Assembly (NCBI GenBank): GCA_036346275.1
Contig: CM070722.1
Span: 28,481,336-28,545,335 of the forward strand
From: Otatea glauca
Lineage: Eukaryota > Streptophyta > Magnoliopsida > Poales > Poaceae
DNA length: 64,000 nucleotides
Direction of reading: 5' to 3'
Shown: positions 54,420 to 64,000 of the stretch, piece by piece
Layout of the letters: each line of letters opens with the position of its first letter
How positions within the stretch are numbered: position 1 is the stretch's first letter
Position numbers and translations under genes: made by a program
Notes under the pieces: generated by a model
Seen by the model: only the letters and a program-made list of their open reading frames with translations
What the model was told of the DNA's origin: nothing
The model's database searches: none

Positions 54420-55640
54420 ATTGATTTGGGTTGTGGTCAATCATCAAAGGAGTAGATCAAAGGATATTGGGGCATCCATTATGTGTTAATGGAGTGCATT
54501 GATGATTGGGAAAACTGTGTATGTTAGATTAACTTTTTCAATGAGTAGTGAAATAGGTTAAGTCCAAATATGAAGACTTTGGATGATATTATGTGTTAAT
54601 GGTCATCAAATCAAGATTCGGGAAGAAGGATGCCATGATGTGTTGATGAGAATCAAGGAAGATCCCGAAGTGAAGAGAAAGGAGTTCATCATGTGTTGAT
54701 GAACAAGACGAAGACCCACACTTGAAGAAAAGATGAGTTTCATCAAGTAAAAGCTCTAAGTGGTTACGCGAGGCAAAGGTATAACTAGCATAGGGCTAAG
54801 AATGTGTTCCTAGTCTTTTATCGGTCTCAGTGTTTTGTTAGGAGACCGAGTTGCTAGTATAGATTGTTATACTATTAAGAAGGGTCGAGTCTTATAGTTT
54901 GAGTCTCATCATGTGTTAATGGCTCAATCCCATTTGCTCTAGCTCACCTCTTGATTTGGTTTTTGCATGGAGCAATTATTTGCGAATGTGTTTTGCAAAT
55001 AATCGTAGCTCATGCTTGCTATCTTATTGACTTGATTCTTTGCATGGAGCTAAGTATTTGTGAATGTGTTTTACAAATAGTTGTAGCTAATACTTGATGT
55101 TGATTTGCAAATGTGTTTTGCAATTTGAGCTCAAGATCATCTATCTTTAGAGCATGCGAGTAGAGTTTTCAAATGTGTTTTGCAAACGGCTAAAGATCAT
55201 GTGTTTGATCATCATATGGCTCAAAGATGTGATCTTGATTGTTCTTTGTTGCATAATGGTATGTGTAAATGTGTTTTGCAAAAATGTTGAAGTTCATGCA
55301 AGAACTCTTATTAGCATGTGACTAGAATTTACAAATGTGTTTTGTGAATTGTTATAGATCATGTGTTGATCATCACATGACTATGCTTGAGTTCATGCAT
55401 GTTCTTTGTGCATTGATTTGCATGGATTTGTCATTTGCAAATGTGTTTTGCAAACAAGTTGATAATTATGCAATTCTTGCGTTGCAAGTGACTAGGGTTT
55501 GCAAATGTGTTTTGCAAACCATTGTGATCATGTGTTGTTCATCACTTGGCTCAAAAATTGATCTTTTTAATTATTAAGTGCTCTTATTTGCATAATTTAT
55601 ATTTTCAAATGTGTTTTGCAAAATATTGGTGTTCATGCAT
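54420..55640. repeat. Interspersed short repeats in the Copia solo LTR (CATGTGTTGATG and AATGTGTTTTGCAAA motifs)
   Basis: Motifs CATGTGTTNATG recur at about 54,480-54,920 and again with TGATCATCACATG at 55,200-55,680. From 54,980 the 15-mer AATGTGTTTTGCAAA occurs about nine times (for example near 55,105, 55,157, 55,267, 55,440, 55,502 and 55,607) at 50-110-bp spacing, often preceded by TTGC so that TTGCAAA flanks both sides. Confidence 0.75.
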
Positions 55641-55739
55641 TAAATTGGTGTGATCACGTGTTGATCACCACATGACTCAAAAAGTGGTTCTTGATTTAAA
55701 AAGAAAATATTTCTATGTGAAATCTGGATTTGTCTGAAA

Positions 55740-56170
55740 AAAGTCGACACTACCGCCGTGGTGTGACCGGTACTACCGTAGATTCGATAGTACTGTCCCT
55801 TGAGGCCGGTAGTACCGCTCGGTCGGTACTACCTCCCCTCAAAGATGGTAGTTATTTTCTAAAGGTGGATTTTCTCAAAGTTTTCTAAGGTCAGTACTAC
55901 CGCTACTTGGGTCTGGTACTACCAAAGGTCCGGTAGTACCGCTCCTGAGGCCGGTAGCTATTTTCCAGATCATTTGTTGCTCGGTGTTTTTCTCTAGCCG
56001 GTAGTACAGCAGGTAGAGGCCGGTACTGTAGTACCGCTCCTACATGGGCGGTAGTACTGGGGTATTGTAGCAACGGCTAGTCCTCTATGCATTTGATGCT
56101 CAAATTTGGCCGTTGGCCCGCAGGCTGGTACTACTGGCTCTACATGGGCGATAGTATCGGATTTACTGAT
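55740..56170. repeat. GGTAGTACCG array in the Copia solo LTR
   Basis: About a dozen copies of GGTAGTACCGCT or its variants, partly as GGTACTACC. The core is nearly palindromic (GGTAGTACC/GGTACTACC). This GC-richer array occupies the position in the LTR comparable to the GGTCGGA arrays of the other two Copia LTRs. Confidence 0.8.
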
Positions 56171-56279
56171 TTCTACCAGTTTTGCCCTCAGACGGCTAGC
56201 TTTCTTTGGAGGCTATAAAAAGATGCCTTGGGCTGGCATTTGAGGGTTGTTGTTGGTGTTGTTGCTAATTTTGATAGAG

Positions 56280-56510
56280 TTGTGCATGTGTTGCACTCTC
56301 TCATTTGTATTCTTGAGCTAGAGTGAGCCTCTCCTCACAAATGTACATGTGTTGCAATGTGTGAGCAAGGAGAGTGTTTCTATTTGCATGTGTTGCATTT
56401 AGAAAAGGATTGAGAGATCATTGTGCATGTGTTGCACTTGCAAAGGAGCCGTGTGCATGTGTTGCACTTGATGATCATCATTGTGCATGTGTTGCACTTG
56501 GTGAGGATCA
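56280..56510. repeat. GTGCATGTGTTGCACTTG array in the Copia solo LTR
   Basis: About six copies of NNGCATGTGTTGCANTTG starting near 56,282, 56,343, 56,385, 56,422, 56,453 and 56,483. Frames across it repeat KCNTCT (minus) or CACVAL (plus). Confidence 0.85.
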
Positions 56511-57066
56511 AGCTAGAAGCTTGATTTGTTACTCTTGGTTTTTGCCGACACCTAGACGGTATTGGAGGCGTTGTGCGAGGTGATCTTCTCAAGAAGGTTG
56601 TGAGAAAACCGGGCAAATTGTGAAGGTCAAAACACGCCTACCCGGAGGGGGAAAGAGCCACCACTAGTGGATTCGAGGTGTGGGCTTAATTCGTGGAGCC
56701 AATCCAATTCGTTTGGGCTTACCTCAATGTGGATTAGGGGAGAGCGACAAGTCTCCAAACACCACGGTAAATTTTTTTGTGTCTCCTTGTGTTTTGCCTT
56801 CTATTCCTCATTTATATTATTGCAATTTATATTCATAGAATTAAGTTGATTGCTTGTCTCTTAGGATTGCAAATCATTGTTAGAAACTTAGATTGTTGGT
56901 GCACATAGTGAGCCTAAAGGATTTAGGCTTTAATTGTCCAAACCTTAGATTTACACTTCTGTATATAATTTAGGTTTTGTCTAAGGTGATCAGTATAACT
57001 AAGAATTTTTAAAACCACCTATTCACCCCCCCCCTCTCTGGTCGGCATCCTCGTCCTTTCACATTG

Positions 57067-58534
57067 CTAATTTGAGTGACATGAGACGGCACCTCATTCC
57101 TTCCCCATTTTTTTCTCCCGCAAAGGCTCTCTCATCGCAACACTTGTCAGCATCTTATTCATCCCCTCGTTCGCTTCTCAAAAAAGCTTTTGTTTTCACA
57201 TCCCCCCAATTTTTTGAATAAGAAGTAATTTTAAACCATTTTTGAAAGTTTTTTAATTGAATATTTTCAAACCGAGAGTTTCTTAAGTCAAAACTTTTCA
57301 AACCAAAAGTTTCTTGAGTCGAAATTTTCAAACTGAAAGTTTGTCCAAATCGAGTTTCAAACCAAATTTTTTTGAATAGAAAGTTTTGCAACCGAAAGAG
57401 TTTTGAATCAAAGATTTTTGAACTGACAGTTTTTTAAATTTCCCTTTCCGAAATTTGTCTGATTTGAAATTTCCTGTGTGAAAATTTTCCTAGTTGAAAC
57501 TTCTTGATTTGGATTTTACTAAGTTGGAAATTTTTTCCAGTTGAAATTTTTTGAGTTGAAAGTTCCCAAATTAAAATTTCGTGATTTTTAAGCGATTCAA
57601 AATTTCCGATTTGAAATTTTGCCTAATTAAATTTTTTAATTGAATTTGTTTGAGTTGAGTTGAATTTTTTGAAAAATTTTGTCAGTTGAAAATTCATGTT
57701 TAAACTTTTCAAAATGAAAATTTCCTGATTTGAAATTTTTGTGTTAAGAGAGGAAGAAAGGAGGTGAGGGAAGTGAGTAGTGAAGATGGATGGGGAAGAT
57801 TAGAGATGGATGGAGAAGGGCATACTAGGAGAGTGTCCTTAGATTTTTTTTTTAGTTCGAGGATAACCTCTAGCTAGTCGTACCTATTTTATAAAACAAG
57901 GGTAGGGTTCCCCACTCTCCGGTTTGAAAATCCACTTACTGAGCAAACAAATGTTCATTTTTCTGCAATCCATGAAACCTATTCCTCCAAAATCTTTGGG
58001 CCTACACATAGTTTCCCATCTCCTTGCCAACTCCGATGGACCCCCTCAGGTAAGTTGTAGATTGCCTATGGTATAAAAGGTAATACTACTGAAGCAACCT
58101 GGCAAGAAATCTAGGTCTTATAGAATGTAAATTCTCTCAATTAACGAGAGAATTTATATGATTTTTTCTTAGGATTGTTTTGTAGGTTGTTTGTATTTAT
58201 ATAGATTTGTGCATTTCACATGTTGTTTCACTGGTTGTATTTATATAGATTTATAGAGATGGCTCATGGTATTTTACAAGTTGTTTGTGTTTATATAGGT
58301 TTATGCATTTACATTCAAGCTAATTAATGGAAAGTTTTGTTTAGTAGAGGTGGTGGAGGGAAAAAGGTAAATGGTATCGATAACACGGGGCTTTGCACGA
58401 TGAGTTTTACGTACCACACATCCACAAAATCATTTCATACATTAATGCTAACAACTTAAAACATTCTTCATAATTAATTTTTCTTTTTATCCTCAAAGAG
58501 TTTATGTGCTATCTACTATATTACAGTTCATTAT
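57067..58534. repeat. Intergenic, with degenerate periodic repeats
   Basis: At 57,190-57,750 units like AGTTGAAATTTTCCGATTTG follow one another with strong drift. At 58,150-58,320 three units share GTTTGTATTTATATAGATTTATGCATTT. Between them lies a purine-rich tract and a plain AT-rich stretch. No gene. Confidence 0.6.
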
Positions 58535-60100
58535 TGTATGCATCTAGGCCTCTAATTTCATATCTTTAAGTGTTTTGGTGATTAGTGACATTTGATTGTC
58601 AGGACTAACTATGTTTTAAGGTTTTAAGATGAGTTAGTGCTTGACATTAGCATATAGAAAGTTATGGGTATTCGTGGATCCTCAAGAGTTATAATCGATG
58701 GTAAAGAATGAAGATCAAGAACCTTGTGAGTAGAAATGATCCAATGAGTCGAGTTTGGATAATTTTAATGATAAGTTTCTTTTTTGTTTTGGTTGTACTG
58801 TTAAGGGGGGTTCAAGATTATTAGTTTGAGCTTGGTGAGGTTAGATAGCTAGTTGTGATACCCACTAGACCTTTTTAGCTCATATCTACTCAGAGGAAGC
58901 TAAGAAACCAAATGAGGATGCAGAATTTGGATTGTGTGTGAAGTTTTAAAACTTGGTCAGAAAAATCAAAGCTAAATCGGATAATCAATTGGATCAATTC
59001 AACCGAACAGAGAGCGTGTCGAACATATTTCAATGGGAGTTTGATGATCTAAGTGATCCAAAGCATGGGTTAGATCAATTTTATAGAGGGTATGTGTTGA
59101 AGTCTCAATTGGAGTCTGATCAGGTCTGATCAATTCTAATTTGAAGTACTTGAAGGGACCTAGATAGTCCAAGTGGGTCGAGCTATGGGTTCGTTCAATT
59201 AATAGAGACTTGGTCTGAGTTGATCTTCATGTAAGTCGGATGATCCGAGTGGGTCGGAATATAACCCGGATCAATTTGATAAAGAAGGTGCTCTCGAGTT
59301 TTTGCACTAGCCCAGATGATCCGAGTTGGTCAGATGATCCAAGTGGAGATGGATGATTTGAGTTTTTGTAACCGCTATATTTTTTAACATTAGAAACATT
59401 TATGTCGGATTATCCGAGTAGGTCGGATAATCCGACTCAAAGAGATATTGAAATATATGTATCTACCAGCTAGTTTCTAGGGATATGAGCTATAAATATA
59501 CTCCATCTCTGTGTTCATCCTATCGAGGAGTTTTAGGGTACTTTGAAGTTTGAGTGCATGAGAGAGTAAATATACCTAGATTGTGCATCACTCCTAGTTG
59601 TTTGACCTTGCTAGATTCAAGTGAGGGTTTTTTGCTTATTGCTCAAAGGTCGGTGACTCTTAGACGACTTGGAGTCGTTTGGCTGGTGATCTTTCTTGGA
59701 GGCATTTCTGGAAGGCACCAAGAGGCTTATGAATGTTTGGGTTCCACCTATACGGAGTAGAGAAAGACTACTACGAGTAGATGGCTTCATTCTTTACACA
59801 GCTTCAAGTCGAAGCTGCACTCTTGCGAGAGTGCTACAACAATGAGCACAGGAGATCGCCAAATCTCTGAGATCTTAGTAAAAATCGATTGTGTTCTTTG
59901 TCTTTTATATTTTCACATTTACTTTTTTTTTGCATTTCAATTCTTAACTCACTAAAATTGTGTTGAGTTGGAACTGGATTCGAAAACCCCACTAGAAATA
60001 GTCACTTTAGATGGGCAATTAAAGTTTAAATTTTTAACCAAGCTTGTGTTGCTATAAGAATCCTAATTCAACCTCCCTCTTGGGCATCTGATTCACTTCA
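58535..60100 (+). repeat. Solo LTR of a Ty1/Copia element, 1,566 bp, with target duplication
   Basis: Begins TGTATGCATCTAGGCC and ends GCATCTGATTCACTTCA, with ATTAT on both sides (58,530-58,534 and 60,101-60,105). The start region (AAGTGTTTTGGTGATTAGTGAC) and the CCTCCCTCTTGGGCATC end resemble the 53.6-57.1 kb LTR, so it is a related Copia lineage. An array of GTCGGATGATCCGAGTGGGTCGG-like motifs lies at 59,170-59,440. No coding content. Confidence 0.8.
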
Positions 60101-60699
60101 ATTATGAAGGGCGACACAACATGTGGATACAACATTTACCCTCTCCGGTTACAAAAGCATGAAATTTTTTATTTTTTTAAAGTCAACAAGATACTACTTT
60201 GACCACTAAATTTTCTTACTATACGTATATGTGTGTATATATATAAATAGGAAAGTGCGATATTACGAAAGCATTTTTCATGAAAAATTCACTATTATCA
60301 TTTTCATATATCCTTTCATTTTAAACAATAACTTTGAGTACTTCAAAAAGAAATGCTTACATAGAATCTTTAATTTTTTTGAGAGTAGGTCTTTAAAATT
60401 CTTGACCTTATGAATTTACTATGTGTTAATGAATATATAATAGCTGCTTTTTTTTTGTCGTTCCATGACATGTCGTGTGTCCATGATATTTAATAGGTGT
60501 AGCAGTTTGGAGAGCGTGGCGAGAAGAAAAGGCAGCTGGTGGCATAATTAAGCCCTTGGGGGCTTGCAACAAGTGGCAGCTTCTTTTTTGCATCCTGGGC
60601 GAGGCTTTTTACGGGGAAAATGATAGAAAGGGACGGCTCCAAGAGATCTTCATGGAGTTATACTGCTAGTGTGTATTTACCGCTTTGAATCTAATTATA
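60101..60699. other. Intergenic, no gene recognised
   Basis: AT-rich. The frame at 60,231-60,413 is low complexity and has no domain. Confidence 0.35.
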
Positions 60700-60701
60700 T
60701 A

Positions 60702-60957
60702 CTCCCTTCAATCACAAAAACAAATATCATTTTAGACATTTACGTCCTAAAACACACCTTTGACCACTAATTTATATTGTTATAGATTTATAAAACCTAA
60801 CAAAATTATACTTTTAGGAAATTTCTTTTCAAGACAAATATATACTTGCTATTTTTATGTATTCAATCTAAATATTTAAAAAGATATTGATAACCAAAGT
60901 TTAGAAAGTTTGATTGAATATACCGTAACACGATATTCTTTTGTGATTGAAGAGAGT
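60702..60957. mobile_element. Stowaway-type MITE, 256 bp
   Basis: The ends CTCCCTTCAATCACAAAA and, read from the right, CTCTCTTCAATCACAAAA form an 18-bp inverted repeat with one mismatch. TA flanks both sides (60,700-60,701 and 60,958-60,959), the Tc1/Mariner-Stowaway target site. AT-rich, non-coding. Confidence 0.85.
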
Positions 60958-60959
60958 AC

Positions 60960-61614
60960 CATGATTTAATTTGGGCTTACAACATTAGTTCCAAGAAAAG
61001 GAAGAGTAGTATTAATATATTGCAAGCTTGTAGTTAGGGGTGAAAACGAGTCGGGTATGGGTGGATATTGCTCTTCTCGTATCCTAAGCCATTTTTTTCT
61101 TGGATTCGGAACAGGATACAGGTTAGCCAGATACGGATACGAATTCGGGTTATTCGGAATACGGGCACGAGATGGATACATGACGAATTCGGATCGAAAA
61201 CGGATAAAGATATATGGATAATACACGCATATATAGTGATATATTTTGAATCAAACCGTATGATTTGTTCTTATTTTTGTTAGCGTTTACAATTTCTTTT
61301 TTATCCGTGAGGAGTTATCATTGTCACGCTAAATTTTCATTATGTAAGAATGATCACAGACCATCTCCTTTGACCTTCTTCCTCACATTAAAAGATTTTA
61401 CCTAATTTTGTATTGTCTCAAGATTTCAATTTCTAACTAGCTTACTTGAAAAACTTGTCCATTGCTCCTTCAGGAGTTCTCGTTTAAATCACAACACTAC
61501 TTTTTAAGATTTTTTAATTCGCGAATGCAATTTTTTTGTAGGGCTTTAGAATATATCAAAATTGAGCTCTTAAAGCAAAATGCATAGTTGGAACGTTCTT
61601 TTGGCATGACTAGT
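60960..61614. other. Intergenic, one hAT-like end
   Basis: TAGGGGTGAAAACGAGTCGG at 61,036 resembles the left end of the hAT-like element at 36,692, and GGATACGAATTCGG-like motifs follow to 61,210. No matching right end or 8-bp duplication was found. No gene. Confidence 0.35.
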
Positions 61615-62742
61615 TGTCACACTCTTGGTCCAAGAGTCGCTCGATGTCTAGCCCACCTATAGGGCGGATCTGCACACTCATAGCATCTCATTTATATTTT
61701 TGTCTTCACTCTGTATAAAAGAGTTAGCCTAAAGGTGCTACGTTTGGACCCAACAGTCATTATATGTTAATCTCACCATCATTTCACATGGGCCACACGG
61801 GTCTTCACACTAACGGGCCGGAGTATTACACTCACCCCTACTTAAGGACTTACACCCTCGACAACTCACCGCATATGTGGCAGATACTCAGAACCACCCC
61901 TGAATACACGTTCATATGTTCAATGCCAGTGCATATGTCATACCGTGTATTCACTTTGGACCACACGTATTATGCGCCATATGCCTGTGCCCATATCCTA
62001 TACACGCCCGTGCAGCGAAGTTTGATTCTATGATACCATCTGTAACACCTTGGTCCAAAATCCGCTCAACACCTAGCTCACCCATGGTACGGACCCGCAT
62101 GGGTGGACCCGCGCACAAATAGCACTTAGTTTACACTTTCGTACTCGTTTTGTGTAAAAAGGTTAATCCAGAGATGCTAAGTTTGAACCCAACGGATATT
62201 ATATACTACTACATCTTACTTTAGACAAACAATATAAGACTAATCATACCACCGCTCCACATAGGCTACATGAGACTTCACACTAATGGACCAGGGTATT
62301 ACATCACCCCTCCTTAAGGACTTACGCCCTCGACAACACATGACATACGCGGCAGAAACCCAGAACTACCCCTCGGTACACGTCCGTGTCCAATGCCGTG
62401 TATCCACTCTGGACCCACACATATCATGCACCATATGCCCACGCCCATATCCTACATATGCCTATGCAGTGGAGGTTAATTATCTGATACTATCTATAAT
62501 ACCCTGGTCTAAAATTAGCTCAATGCCTAGCCCATCCATGGCGTGGAGCTGCGTACACATAGTACCCACTTTACACTTCATCCTCATTTCATGTAAAAAA
62601 GTTAACCCAGAGATGCTAAGTTTGAATCCAAGAGATATTATATACTACCTTAACTTGCTTTAGACAAGTAACGTAAGACTAATCACATCACCGCTCTACA
62701 TGGACTATATTGACCTTCATATTAACGGACTGAGGTATTAGA
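61615..62742 (-). mobile_element. Tandem TRIM-like array: three LTRs and two internal regions
   Basis: LTR-like units at 61,615-61,830 (216 bp), 62,041-62,303 (263 bp) and 62,495-62,742 (248 bp), each starting TGTAACACC(T)TGGTC or variant and ending GTATTACA or variant. Internal regions at 61,831-62,040 and 62,304-62,494. Each internal region, read on the minus strand, starts with a primer-site-like GATGGTATCA(T/G)AGA and ends with a polypurine-like TTAAGGAGGGGTGA before the next LTR. Flanks CTAGT and CAAGT may be a worn target duplication. No coding capacity. The middle LTR is shared by both units. Confidence 0.6.
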
Positions 62743-64000
62743 CAAGTTCTCTTATTTTTCCCGTGCATAAATATTCTCTGTCACGTAAAGATGTCCATTG
62801 AAATGTTAGGTGCCTACTGTGTGCTCTCTATCTAGAGTTTATTCCCAGGCATATCCGCTAACATCACACTTTGGTGATTCACCACAGAGAATTGCCCTCG
62901 GTTTTCTTATCCATCACTCTAAAAAATAAGGTACAAGTGCAATAAAAGAAAATTAGTATATTTTCTTTGCTTTTATCATCAACAGTTCTACACTTCTATT
63001 CTCGTATTTTTCTTATTCGCCCCATCTTTTTTAGTTTCTTCTTATTTTTAAAGTAGACGACTAATTTAACATTTGCCTTGTGAATGCCGCATATTTTATT
63101 TATGTTGTGTTTCACCTTGAATGAAAAACGAAACCGGGGTTTCCCTCTGGTTCTAATAATATTTTTTTGTGGAAGTTTGGCTTGAACGGAGTATACGTTC
63201 CACCAAACCTCTTATAATATCATTTTTTTTGCTCATTCAATCTTCTCCCATGATGTACATGCCGTACTTGGGAGGCCTGCGATTGCTCAAAATCTGACAC
63301 ATCTTTTTCATCAGGTCAATTCAACTCCAATGACAGTTTTTGTTTTCTGTAGGATTCAAGAACTGTCGGTCTATTGAAAGACATACCCGGCCAGTGTATT
63401 CCTAGGCATATGCGGGAAATTGATGCGATGTTTTACAATCATAAACTACTGTCAATATTTAATTACTGCGCGCCCGAGCTAAGCGAAAAAGAACTTCCCC
63501 TCAAAGCCGATTGGCCCTCTCCTTTGCCGGCACCGGCCGCCGCACGGCTCCTCTCCATGAGAAGCTCCGAAGCATCTTCAACGGCGTTTAGTCGTCATGC
63601 GTATGCTCCCATCATAGCAAATTGTTTGCCGTGAATCTGTGACAATTAAGGGGACAATATAGTATTAGAATGGCAGTAACTAGTAAAGTGATGGTGAGAA
63701 GAAAACGCCAGCATGAGTATCTTTCAGTTGGGCCTTTGGAATCTCCTCCAGACCAGGCCATCAGTTGGAATCTTTTGCTGAAATTGTACGGCATTTGTCA
63801 CTGTTAGTGCAAGTTCAGATAATAAAAAGCAGAAACACACAACAATACTAATATTAACTATCATATAGCGGGTGGAATCCCCGCAGCCCCAGCCGGGCCA
63901 CATCATCTCCGCTCGTCTGAGCCGTCCGATCGAGCTCCTACGGCCGAGATCGGCTCTTGCGGGGCCGTGCGATGGATCTTTGCATCTCGTGGGTTTCGTC
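62743..64000. other. Right-edge sequence, possible gene start beyond the window; nothing confirmed
   Basis: On the minus strand, 63,620-63,790 contains an open stretch with a hydrophobic run (WRFLLTITLLVTAILILY) after an acceptor-like ACAATTTCAG, and 63,724-63,906 another in a different frame. On the plus strand, 63,374-63,634 is open (86 codons). None has a family I recognise. 63,880-64,000 turns GC-rich, as gene starts often do in grasses. Confidence 0.25.

Larger units (their letters stand above)
53612..57061 (+). repeat. Solo LTR of a Ty1/Copia (SIRE/Maximus-like) element, 3,450 bp, with target duplication
   Basis: Begins TGTAAGTTCAAGCTCTATTTGG, a variant of the usual lineage start, and ends CACCCCCCCCC...CCTCGTCCTTTCA. 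CATTG flanks both sides (53,607-53,611 and 57,062-57,066). No primer binding site or gag follows, so it is a solo LTR. Inside, several short-motif arrays succeed each other (see separate entries). The frames at 55,335-55,577 and 56,374-56,616 only translate these arrays. Confidence 0.82.

Noticed and set aside
54980..55640. CRISPR-like look of a 15-mer at fairly regular spacing
   Set aside because: Plant nuclear DNA, variable spacing, diverged repeats, no cas genes; LTR motif array.
56374..56616. Cys-rich repeated peptides (KCNTCT)
   Set aside because: Product of the GTGCATGTGTTGCACTTG array in a solo LTR, not a metallothionein-like gene.
63374..63634. 86-codon plus-strand ORF near the right edge
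   Set aside because: No recognised domain, no splice or promoter context; opposite strand equally open.

Overview
This is nuclear DNA from a grass (Poaceae). The few genes have GC-rich monocot-style exons and spliceosomal introns, and they sit in a sea of plant transposons: large Ty3/Gypsy and Ty1/Copia elements and solo LTRs, a CACTA element, hAT-like elements, a Stowaway MITE and TRIM-like miniature retrotransposons. Nothing prokaryotic (operons, ribosome binding sites, CRISPR) is present. The species cannot be fixed from the sequence; the gene order resembles a rice chromosome 7 interval as I remember it.

Host genes: (1) the first exon of a TMEM184/LAZ1-like (DUF300) membrane protein runs off the left edge on the minus strand (324-488). 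(2) An intact four-exon LAZY/DRO1/qSOR1-type root-gravitropism gene lies at 38746-39883 (+), including a 6-nt first coding exon and a 20-nt last coding exon. (3) A decayed eEF1B-beta (translation elongation factor 1-beta) gene lies at 45127-47177 (-), with a solo LTR inside its last exon, a mutated splice acceptor and a premature stop. (4) An intact three-exon SPX-domain phosphate-signalling gene of the SPX3/5/6 class lies at 51044-51979 (-), with a P1BS-type site (the PHR-binding motif) upstream. I recall qSOR1, an EF1-beta gene and SPX6 being close neighbours in rice.

Left half (1-30 kb), almost wholly transposons: a TRIM-like element (1.2-1.7 kb); a truncated minus-strand Copia element with its gag remnant and a 2.2-kb LTR (2.4-6.8 kb); remnants of a CACTA element on the minus strand (Transposase_24-type ORF near 9 kb, TNP2 N-terminus at 22.0-22.7 kb, terminal repeats to 23,665), split by an 11.6-kb decayed Ty3/Gypsy element (10,431-22,036); and a 4.9-kb solo LTR of a related Gypsy family (24,061-28,950) bounded by a 5-bp target duplication.

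Right half (30-64 kb): AT-rich intergenic DNA with tandem duplications, Helitron-like fragments and hAT-like elements around the three gene loci, then two solo Copia LTRs (53,612-57,061 and 58,535-60,100), a Stowaway MITE, and a tandem TRIM-like array of three LTRs and two internal regions (61,615-62,742).

Most notable: a small acidic reading frame, split by an inferred intron and ending at a stop, is kept in phase in all three Gypsy LTRs here; the EF1-beta copy at a possibly conserved locus is dying, in part through a solo LTR that also supplies an alternative in-frame splice acceptor; and related Copia LTRs carry different GC-rich minisatellites in an apparently equivalent position. I see no evidence for a wholly new multi-gene system.
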